A DNA stretch of 5,999 nt from Cellvibrio sp. Its GTDB lineage: Bacteria; Pseudomonadota; Gammaproteobacteria; Pseudomonadales; Cellvibrionaceae. Shown here one piece after another: positions 1 through 5,914 of the stretch; positions within the stretch are counted from its first letter, which is position 1; every line of letters begins with the position of its first letter. A model generated the notes under the pieces. It worked only from the letters and a program-made list of their open reading frames with translations. It was not told where the DNA came from and ran no database searches. The DNA is taken from NCBI GenBank assembly GCA_021323495.1, contig JAJQJO010000267.1, forward strand, positions 1 through 5,999, in the 5' to 3' direction. The translations under genes were made by a program, and so were the position numbers.

Positions 1-1805
1 GTTATACCTGAACCGGAACTGCCATCACCAAAATCCCAGCTGTAGGTCAGCGGATCATTGTCACTGTCTCCGGAGCAAGCGGCACTCACTTGCGCGCTCG
101 CGGTACCGCTGATATCGAAACAGGCACTGGGTGGATTGTTGGCCGGGGTCGCTGAACTGGCTAGCCACTGGAGGGTTTTTTCAGTAGTGGCCACACCGTC
201 AGTCGCGCTCAGGCGGATCTGGTAAGTACCCGCCTGATCATAGATATGACTGAGCTGTTGCGAGGCATCGCCAGCATTAACCACGCCATCGCCCCAGTCG
301 ATACTGACCGCAATGGGGTGGCTATCCGGATCGCGGCTGGCGCTATGGTCGCAGGTCGTGACATACATAGTGCGCGGACTGCCATCCGGGTTGCTAGTGA
401 GAAACCCGGTTTCACTGCAACTGAATTCTGCAACTGGCGCGCGGTTGTATTCAGAGTTGCTTGCATTCCACTCGAGGGTTTTGGTTGAAGAGCTGCTAAG
501 GTCACGCACGGTCAGGGCAATGTTGTAGGTCCCACCCCTGGCATAATTGTGGACATAAATTTTGCCCCCGTTGTAGGCCGAGCGGCCGCCATCACCCCAA
601 TCGATGGAATAAGTCACGGTATCGTAACTGGAGCTTCCCTCTACCGAGCACTCGGTGGTGTAGTTGTCGTATGCGCGGTTGTTGGCAAAGTCGTCAATGA
701 TCAAATGACGCTCAACACAATTGAGTACCGCCACGGGTGGCACCCGCTGTTCGACGGTCCTGAAGTCGATGGTTTTTAATGTGGTGTTGACCCCATCACT
801 GACGCGCAAGGTGATTGGATAGGTCATGCCCACATATTGGTAATTGTGATAGAAATTGCCTGTCGTGGATGCTTCACTGGCGTTGCTATCGCCCCAACTC
901 AAGTTATAACTCAGGCTTGCTCCTTCCGGATCAGTACTGCCATCGGCTTTACACCAGGCATCAAAAGTGATGGTGGATACGTAGTTTACAAAATCATCCT
1001 CGTAACGCCTGGAGCCACCACAGGATAACTGCGCAACTGGCGGCAGGTTCACGGCGTCGCCCACCCGTACCGTAGAGGTTTTATTGCCCGACATCATTTT
1101 TGCGGTCGCGCGCAAGTTCACTGTATAGGTGCCTGGTACGGCATAGGTATGACTGGCAAACATGCCGGTGGCGCGGGTGCCATCGCCAAAATCCCAGCTA
1201 AAGCTGTCAGCAACCCTGGAATCGCGCGCGTCCACTGCGAGTGTCAAACCATCCACCGCGGTGTTGATTACCAGTTGCGGAAACGGGTCTGATGCGAGAC
1301 AGCTGCTTGCGCTGACCCAGTATTGCGCCGTATTGCCCAACTCGCCGTCGAATACTGTCAGGCTGACGTAACCTCCTCCTTGCGGCAAGCTCGCTGAACG
1401 ATTGGTGACGCTGGACGCCGCACCCATGCCTTGGCCAATATCCCAGGCATAACTCAGGCTGTCGCCATCCTGATCCGCTGAAGCACCAGCAGCCAACGAC
1501 ACCGACAAACCGTTGGTGTTATAAGCAAAGATCGCCACCGGCGCACGGTTAGCACCGGGCGCGCTGATGCTTACCTCCCGGGTGGTGACTTTGCTCAATT
1601 TACCGTCGCTGATGGTTTGGGTGATGGTATAAGTGCCCGGTGTTTTGTAGCTGTGCCACACATCCGCACCGATCAACCGGGTGCCGTCGCCAAAGTCGAA
1701 GGTGGTTTGCAACTTGTCGCCTTCGGCATCGGTCGCACCTATGGTTTGCACATGCACAGTGTCATTGCTTAGCTGCGCAGATAAGTCACCAGTTGGTGCC
1801 GTGTT
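1..1805 (-). repeat. Array of at least seven PKD-like domains (protein-level repeat)
   Basis: Domains begin near residues 155, 240, 326, 407, 508, 608 and 710, and most start with an N-x-P-P-V-A or N-R-A-P-V-A type strand. PKD1 and PKD3 carry DFGDGT, PKD5 and PKD6 carry DWGDG, PKD4 carries WGDS, and PKD7 carries DFGDG at the window edge. PKD2 is divergent, with WDIGQG in place of the GDG turn. The first three repeats run about 81-86 residues. PKD4-6 are about 100 residues each because of an insert after the first strand flanked by two Cys. Similarity is at protein level; I saw no long exact DNA repeats. The array is cut by the window edge, so the total number is unknown. Confidence 0.8.
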
Positions 1806-2267
1806 GATGGTTTCGACTACCGCTTTACAGGTGGGCAAGTTGACAGGGGTACCAGCCGGACGCGTAAAACCCATGCCGAAACTATACGACTGGCCAGGCG
1901 CAATCCCGTTGTGCCAAGCCAGATTGCCGTAAGTGATCGTGTTTTGTTCGGCCGCAATTTTTACCGCATTCCAGACAACGGGATTTTCAGGCACCCCGGG
2001 AAACGTCAATTTCACACTCCATTTATCGACTTTTACCGAACCAGTATTGGTAATTTTAACGTCGATCTGATGGCCGGTAGCCCAGACATTAGTTGCAGTA
2101 ACCTGGCAGGTCAGGGGCGAAGCCATAGCGCTTGAGCTGCTGAGGCTGGTTACACCTGCGCACGCCCGGCTTGATGAACTGCTGGAAACTGCCTGGCTGA
2201 ACCCCGGCGCTGCGAGCGCAAGGGTCAGCAGGCAAATAGATGTTTTATATAACCGGGATAAAAACAT
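1..2267 (-). CDS. Secreted CBM2 + PKD-array protein, 5' part (3' end beyond window)
   Basis: This reading frame is open from the ATG at 2267-2265 to the window edge (755 codons, no stop), so the gene is partial. The start is supported by AAGGAG five bases upstream and an immediate signal peptide (about residues 1-26, a Leu/Ala-rich core ending FSQA). A six-Ser run (28-33) and SSSS (43-46) follow. Residues 54-147 match a CBM2 module: Cys at both ends (C54, C147), W62, W83, and W118 in WHNGIAPGQSYSFG. From about 155 come PKD-like domains starting near 155, 240, 326, 407, 508, 608 and 710, several with DFGDG or DWGDG and a GTY turn. CBM2 modules bind cellulose or chitin; PKD domains usually act as extracellular spacers or matrix contacts. 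No catalytic domain is visible; one may lie further left. The enzyme class (glycosidase, LPMO, adhesin) cannot be told. Divergent from the amylase gene. Confidence 0.9.
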   Translation of the reverse strand, partial: MFLSRLYKTSICLLTLALAAPGFSQAVSSSSSSRACAGVTSLSSSSAMASPLTCQVTATNVWATGHQIDVKITNTGSVKVDKWSVKLTFPGVPENPVVWNAVKIAAEQNTITYGNLAWHNGIAPGQSYSFGMGFTRPAGTPVNLPTCKAVVETINTAPTGDLSAQLSNDTVHVQTIGATDAEGDKLQTTFDFGDGTRLIGADVWHSYKTPGTYTITQTISDGKLSKVTTREVSISAPGANRAPVAIFAYNTNGLSVSLAAGASADQDGDSLSYAWDIGQGMGAASSVTNRSASLPQGGGYVSLTVFDGELGNTAQYWVSASSCLASDPFPQLVINTAVDGLTLAVDARDSRVADSFSWDFGDGTRATGMFASHTYAVPGTYTVNLRATAKMMSGNKTSTVRVGDAVNLPPVAQLSCGGSRRYEDDFVNYVSTITFDAWCKADGSTDPEGASLSYNLSWGDSNASEASTTGNFYHNYQYVGMTYPITLRVSDGVNTTLKTIDFRTVEQRVPPVAVLNCVERHLIIDDFANNRAYDNYTTECSVEGSSSYDTVTYSIDWGDGGRSAYNGGKIYVHNYARGGTYNIALTVRDLSSSSTKTLEWNASNSEYNRAPVAEFSCSETGFLTSNPDGSPRTMYVTTCDHSASRDPDSHPIAVSIDWGDGVVNAGDASQQLSHIYDQAGTYQIRLSATDGVATTEKTLQWLASSATPANNPPSACFDISGTASAQVSAACSGDSDNDPLTYSWDFGDGSSGSGI
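1827..2108 (-). other. CBM2-type carbohydrate-binding module (domain in the minus-strand gene)
   Basis: Residues 54-147 of the minus-strand protein. Visible hallmarks are Cys at the first and last position (family disulfide), three spaced Trp (W62, W83, W118) that match the surface aromatic positions of CBM2, the ITNTGS segment, and the WHNGIAPGQSYSFGMGF strand that resembles the usual W-N-x-x-I-x-P-G-x-S-x-x-F-G pattern. Family knowledge: CBM2a binds crystalline cellulose or chitin and CBM2b binds xylan. I cannot assign the subtype from sequence alone. An N-terminal position, right after the signal peptide and a Ser-rich stretch, is common in Cellvibrio-type enzymes. Confidence 0.85.
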
Positions 2268-2272
2268 AAGTT

Positions 2273-2278
2273 CTCCTT
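2273..2278 (-). promoter_or_regulatory. Ribosome binding site of the CBM2/PKD gene
   Basis: On the minus strand AAGGAG lies five bases before the ATG at 2267-2265. This is a near-ideal Shine-Dalgarno sequence and it decides the start over the later in-frame ATG (codon 48), which would drop the signal peptide. Confidence 0.8.
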
Positions 2279-2597
2279 ACCAAAACGTTGTTTTGATGAA
2301 TGGGATTATCCTTACGCCCTTCTCAAATCAGGTAAGTTCGAACACCAGGCCTGGAAAAAATGCCAATACGAATTATCAGTTTTACAGCGAGAAGGACTAG
2401 CAAAGTGAAGCTATTAAATGTTTTAACGCTGTGGCTGGTTGATGCTGGGATTTATTATTGTAAAAGCGATTTGATTCTAGAGAGCAAAAAAATGCCTTTC
2501 AACAATGGGCAGTTTGGTTTTAATCATTGAAGTGCCACTATTTTTTGTTTTCCAAAACCGCGCAGGTAATTTCCTTCAATCACCCGATATTTTTTTA

Positions 2598-2650
2598 CAG
2601 GTAAATTTAACCTGCATACGTATTCATGCTGTGCATACGTTTGCAGGTCA
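2598..2650. promoter_or_regulatory. Repeat cluster, possible operator for the amylase promoter
   Basis: Immediately upstream of the -10 box lies a nest of repeats. CAGGTAAATTTAACCTG (2598-2614) is an imperfect palindrome (arms match 7 of 8). AACCTGCATACGT (2609-2621) and ACGTTTGCAGGTC (2637-2649) form an imperfect inverted repeat with 11 of 13 positions matching. GCATACGT occurs twice (2614-2621 and 2633-2640), 19 bases apart. Paired inverted elements just upstream of a -10 box with a poor -35 suit a transcription factor site. The factor is unknown and no regulator gene is in the window. This is inference from sequence symmetry only. Confidence 0.4.
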
Positions 2651-2659
2651 TTGTGTTTC

Positions 2660-2665
2660 TATAAT
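2660..2665 (+). promoter_or_regulatory. Candidate -10 box of the amylase promoter
   Basis: A perfect TATAAT lies in the intergenic region facing the amylase gene. No good TTGACA-like -35 is found at 15-19 bases upstream (the 17-base position reads ACGTTT), which suggests a weak or activator-dependent promoter. If used, the leader to the ATG at 2907 would be about 235 bases. A weaker alternative closer to the gene is TTTTCA (2845-2850) with CATAAC (2868-2873), spaced by 17. Neither can be confirmed from sequence alone. Confidence 0.35.
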
Positions 2666-2897
2666 CTCACCGACTAGCCTTGCCGGGTGCCTTTTCCGGT
2701 AGGTTTCCTCTGATTACAGCGGTTCACAACAACAATAATGTTTTACCGGTTCTTTGCCGTTTGGCGCCATTAGATTGGATTCTTTTTCACCTTTAATGAT
2801 TTTCAAGCAATTAATTCCTGACGGCGTGGCTTGGGATATTGCTGTTTTCATCCGTTAAGCCATTAACCATAACAATAATTTCCACAGTCAAATACAC

Positions 2898-2902
2898 GAG
2901 GT
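2898..2902 (+). promoter_or_regulatory. Ribosome binding site of the amylase gene
   Basis: GAGGT lies four bases before the ATG at 2907. The core is moderate but well placed. Together with the signal peptide that starts at this ATG it supports the chosen start. Confidence 0.65.
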
Positions 2903-2906
2903 TTTT

Positions 2907-5738
2907 ATGAATATCTCGCTCAAACTGGTCGCGGCAGCTGCACTGCTAGCCAGCAATTCCAGCTATGCCGATTGGTATTTTCGCGGCACTCCCAATAACT
3001 GGTCGACCACCGCGCTCAACGTGGTTAACGCCAATCAATTGATGACCTGCCAAACCTTTGGTGCTGCCAGTATCAATCCACGTTTTAAAATTGACCGCAT
3101 TGGTAACTGGAGTGAAAGTTATCCGGGTTCTGATTATGTGGTGAGCGGTAACCAATCCTATAAAATTTTTTTTGCCCTCGATGCAAAAACTATTTCGCTC
3201 GAAGCGGTTTCAAGTTGCGACTCTTCCAATTTAGACAAAGTATTCCCTGCATTGAATTTCCGCGGCACGGCTAACGGCTGGGCAACCACACCTATGAATT
3301 TGGTAGCCAATAACATTTGGTCAATCGATATCCTGTTGGATGGACAAACGGGCCAGCGTTTTAAATTTGATAGGTCAAATAACTGGGCAGTGAATTATGG
3401 CGATAGCAATAGCGACGGAATTTTGAATCAGAATGGCAGCGATATTTTTACTAATCTGGTAGGCACCTATCGCGTGCAGGTGAACGATACAACACTCGCT
3501 TACACGCTTACCCCCGTTTCTTTATCGAGCAGTTCGGTTGCATCAAACAGTAGTTCAAGTTCTGTTGTTTCTTCGACAAATTCATCGATAAATTCCAGCG
3601 CCGCCAATGATGCCTGGTATTTCCGCGGCACCTCGAATAATTGGTCATCCACTTTATTGACCGAGCAGAACGGATTGCATTGCACCCAACAACAATTTGG
3701 TGCGGCGAGTACCAACCCGCGTTTTAAAATTGATCACTTTGCCAATTGGATGGAGAGTTATCCGCAGGCAGATTATGTGGTCGCGGCTAATACAATTTAT
3801 TCAATTTGTTTTAACACCAGCACCAAAGCCATCACTTTGACCAATTTAAATTCCAGTGCAACGAGTAGCAATTCGAGTTACGCGAGCGGCAGCACAAGTT
3901 CTATCCCCGGCATTGTAAATGGTGATTTTCGTAAAGAAACAATTTACTTTTTGCTCACCGCACGTTTTTATGATGGCGATGCAAGTAACAATTATTACAA
4001 CCGCGACCGCTATAAAGCCGGTGATCCGCACTGGCGGGGCGACTTTAAAGGCCTGATCCAGAAACTGGATTACATCAAGGATCTCGGTTTCACCGCGATC
4101 TGGGTGACGCCGCCGGTAGAGAATCGTTCGGGACTGGACTATCACGGTTATCACGCCTATGACTTCTATAAAGTGGATCCGCGCCTGGAGTCGTCCGATG
4201 CCAGCTACAAGAATTTTATTGATGCTGCCCACGCCAAAGGCCTGAAAGTTATTCAAGATGTAGTAATCAACCATTCCAGCCAATATGGTTTGCGCAACGC
4301 GGTCTGGATCGACCATTTACCGATCAAATATTACGTACCCACCGGCGGCGTCCAGGGCAATATCGTCAATGGACCTTACTTGGGCAATCTGGGCGATTAC
4401 AAGAGTGCATACCGCGACGATAACGATAACCCCGTTGCGCCCCAGTGGTTTAAAGATCGCTATAACAGTGATCCCACAGGAACTGTTCCCCTCGTCGATC
4501 CCAAAACCGGTGTGACGGTTCCAAAGGCGGGTTATGACGCTAATCGCTTCTTCGGTATAGATGCCGCTGGACTTGACCCCAACTGGTATCACCTGGATGG
4601 GTTTATGTCGGGCGGCGATTGGGAGAGCCCACTTGCACTACAGCGCAAACATATGGCGGGCGACACTATCGACCTGGCAACCGGACGGCAGAATGTAAAG
4701 GATTATCTTAACGGGGCGATGAAGATTTACTTGGACATGGGGGTTGATGCGATCCGCCTGGACACTGTTAAACATATCGAACGCAACGAACTGCTCAGTT
4801 ACGTCAATGCATGGAAAACATACAAACCCGGCCTGTTTGTGTTTGGTGAGAATCTGGTGAAGGGTACCGGTTTTGGCTCGGAAATCGCCAGCGACAACGC
4901 CAGCGCGGTAATCCGTCCATGGTGGTATACGCGCACTACCAATAATCCTGCGGACCCACGGGCGGGCGTTGATTCAGGTTTTTCGGTATTGGATTTCTCT
5001 ATCTTTTCCACCTTCCGCGATAACGTAACACGCGGCAATTTCGGAGGTATCGGCGGAGTAATGGCGATGGATTGGGTTTACGGCGATGCCACCCAATTGG
5101 TAACTTTCTTCCAGAACCATGACGTCGGCCCGGACAATGATTTTAAATATCGCTACGGTGGGGAAATGGCCAACGCAGCGATGGTTTACAACCTGCTGTG
5201 GACCAACCGCGGTATTCCGACTCTTTATTACGGCGAGGAGATTATGTTCCAGGGCGGCCTGCCCCAGGATATCGCTGGCAATAGCGATACGATTGACCAG
5301 ACCGGTCGCGCTTATTTCGGCCCGCATCTGGATAATCTGGCAGCTACCCAAAGCCATCCTTTGTATCAACATATCAAGCGCTTGAACAAAATTCGTAGCG
5401 CCATTCCTGCCTTGCAAAAAGCGCCGAGTACACAGGTGAGTGAATGGGGAGCGGGGATGAGTTTTGTGCGCGACCTGCCTTCCGAAAACAGTTATGCCGT
5501 AGTCGGTTTAGCCAGTAGTTCGGGCCAAACCATCAACGTCAGCGGAGTACGTAATGGCACCTATAAAGACGCGGTAACTGGCAACAGCATTATTGTGTCT
5601 AACGGCACTATCAGTTTTTCTGTTGCAAGTTATTCGGCTGCTGAATGGCTCTGGCAAGATAGGTACTACTGGTACTTACCTGCGTTGATATCGCTGAGCT
5701 GCGCCTATCAAACACCCCCGAAGCATTTACGGCTTTGA
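2907..5738 (+). CDS. Secreted multimodular GH13 alpha-amylase-type enzyme
   Basis: The 943-residue product should hydrolyse alpha-1,4-glucan (starch, glycogen, maltodextrin) outside the cytoplasm. The signal peptide is about residues 1-21 (cleavage after SYA). Three related modules with R-G-T-x-N-x-W lie at about 22-101, 116-204 and 236-312, joined by Ser-rich linkers (205-235, 314-333). The GH13 barrel starts near 342. Conserved regions are GFTAIWVTPP (394-403), DVVINH (451-456), GVDAIRLDTVKH (612-623; nucleophile D619, R617), FGEN (646-649; acid E648), QNHD (736-739; stabiliser D739) and GIPTLYYGEE (769-778). DGDASNN (356-362) resembles the calcium loop of bacterial amylases and CGTases. 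A C-terminal beta domain ends near EWLWQ (917). The last 26 residues look foreign to the fold. The catalytic set is complete, so activity is expected. Alpha-amylase is most likely; a maltogenic, pullulan-active or transferring relative is possible, and I do not assign a GH13 subfamily. Confidence 0.93.
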   Translation: MNISLKLVAAAALLASNSSYADWYFRGTPNNWSTTALNVVNANQLMTCQTFGAASINPRFKIDRIGNWSESYPGSDYVVSGNQSYKIFFALDAKTISLEAVSSCDSSNLDKVFPALNFRGTANGWATTPMNLVANNIWSIDILLDGQTGQRFKFDRSNNWAVNYGDSNSDGILNQNGSDIFTNLVGTYRVQVNDTTLAYTLTPVSLSSSSVASNSSSSSVVSSTNSSINSSAANDAWYFRGTSNNWSSTLLTEQNGLHCTQQQFGAASTNPRFKIDHFANWMESYPQADYVVAANTIYSICFNTSTKAITLTNLNSSATSSNSSYASGSTSSIPGIVNGDFRKETIYFLLTARFYDGDASNNYYNRDRYKAGDPHWRGDFKGLIQKLDYIKDLGFTAIWVTPPVENRSGLDYHGYHAYDFYKVDPRLESSDASYKNFIDAAHAKGLKVIQDVVINHSSQYGLRNAVWIDHLPIKYYVPTGGVQGNIVNGPYLGNLGDYKSAYRDDNDNPVAPQWFKDRYNSDPTGTVPLVDPKTGVTVPKAGYDANRFFGIDAAGLDPNWYHLDGFMSGGDWESPLALQRKHMAGDTIDLATGRQNVKDYLNGAMKIYLDMGVDAIRLDTVKHIERNELLSYVNAWKTYKPGLFVFGENLVKGTGFGSEIASDNASAVIRPWWYTRTTNNPADPRAGVDSGFSVLDFSIFSTFRDNVTRGNFGGIGGVMAMDWVYGDATQLVTFFQNHDVGPDNDFKYRYGGEMANAAMVYNLLWTNRGIPTLYYGEEIMFQGGLPQDIAGNSDTIDQTGRAYFGPHLDNLAATQSHPLYQHIKRLNKIRSAIPALQKAPSTQVSEWGAGMSFVRDLPSENSYAVVGLASSSGQTINVSGVRNGTYKDAVTGNSIIVSNGTISFSVASYSAAEWLWQDRYYWYLPALISLSCAYQTPPKHLRL
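2970..3842 (+). repeat. Three related N-terminal modules, putative starch-binding
   Basis: Modules A (residues 22-101), B (116-204) and C (236-312) each begin with a strand reading [WL]-[YN]-F-R-G-T-x-N-x-W and contain R-F-K-[IF]-D followed by N-W. A and C are close copies: both carry FGAAS-x-NPRFKID, ESYP and DYVV, and the underlying DNA is also similar, so they look like an internal duplication. B is more distant, with an insert rich in Gly, Asn, Asp and Ser. The opening strand resembles those of CBM20/CBM48/CBM26-like beta-sandwich starch-binding domains. Attachment to a starch-type enzyme supports alpha-glucan binding. The exact CBM family cannot be set by eye. Confidence 0.65.
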
Positions 5739-5879
5739 GGCCTTTTATTTAAGAATATTTATACGATAAAAACACTGACAACTAAAGGTGAGTGCGTCAC
5801 GTTATATGATTGTCTTTAACGGTAGGGCTACCACCTATATCCGTACGCATTCATTTTTTTCAAAGTCAGGCAGGCATAA

Positions 5880-5904
5880 AAAAAGGGCCTGGAAGGCCCT
5901 TTTT
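5880..5904. terminator. Bidirectional rho-independent terminator
   Basis: The stem GGGCCT (5885-5890) pairs with AGGCCC (5894-5899) around a GGA loop, or around a five-base loop if the innermost pair opens. It is extended by an A tract on the left (5878-5884) pairing with five T on the right (5900-5904). It therefore reads as a terminator on both strands. On the minus strand it begins 10 bases after the stop of the partial gene at 5915, so it is clearly placed for that gene. On the plus strand it lies about 140 bases after the amylase stop and is the first strong terminator there. The gap 5739-5877 otherwise holds only a small GGTAG-GG-CTACC hairpin (5821-5832) and an isolated T run. Confidence 0.88.
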
Positions 5905-5914
5905 CATGAATTAT

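Larger units (their letters stand above)
2268..2906. other. Divergent intergenic region between CBM2/PKD gene and amylase gene
   Basis: This is 639 bases without a convincing gene. It is AT-richer than its flanks and must hold the promoters for both divergent genes. It contains CAGGTAA on the plus strand at 2329-2335, 2563-2569 and 2598-2604, the variant CAGGTCA at 2644-2650, and an inverted copy CAGGTTA at 2614-2608. It also contains a TATAAT box at 2660-2665 and a perfect 10-base palindrome, CCAGGCCTGG, at 2345-2354. For the minus-strand gene the best -10 I can offer is GATAAT (2377-2372), without a good -35, so I do not list it separately. No riboswitch, tRNA or other RNA gene was recognised. 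A 65-codon frame at 2505-2702 overlaps the repeats and lacks coding character. Confidence 0.7.

Noticed and set aside
246..1932. Several plus-strand frames of 60-80 codons over the CBM2/PKD gene
   Set aside because: All are shadows of the continuous 755-codon minus-strand frame, which has clear CBM2 and PKD motifs.
2281..2295. CAAAA-CGTTG-TTTTG inverted repeat just upstream of the minus-strand ribosome binding site
   Set aside because: A five-base AT-rich stem is too weak to claim translational control.
2345..2354. Perfect palindrome CCAGGCCTGG followed by six A
   Set aside because: It is too short for a terminator stem, has no loop, and sits upstream of both genes. It could be a protein site but is isolated.
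2505..2702. 65-codon plus-strand frame in the intergenic region
   Set aside because: No ribosome binding site, no recognisable domain, and it covers the repeat cluster and the TATAAT box; its hydrophobic start reflects T-rich DNA.
3519..3611. Low-complexity AGC/TCG/TCA-rich stretch that could be a DNA repeat or CRISPR-like array
   Set aside because: It is an in-frame Ser-rich linker using mixed Ser codons, without regular repeat units or spacers.
3846..4316. 156-codon frame antisense to the amylase
   Set aside because: It lies wholly inside the GH13 gene on the other strand, has no family features, and is explained by the codon bias of the real gene.
4974..5417. 147-codon frame antisense to the amylase catalytic region
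   Set aside because: It is opposite the conserved QNHD and GIPTLYYGEE regions, so the sense strand is clearly the coding one.
5664..5700. Possible remnant of a PKD domain in the amylase tail (GGTACTTACC also occurs in PKD6 of the divergent gene)
   Set aside because: The exact match is only 10 bases and falls in a different frame from the amylase; chance is adequate to explain it.
5821..5832. GGTAG-GG-CTACC hairpin downstream of the amylase
   Set aside because: It has a two-base loop, only five pairs and no following T tract, so it is not a terminator; no riboswitch class was recognised around it.
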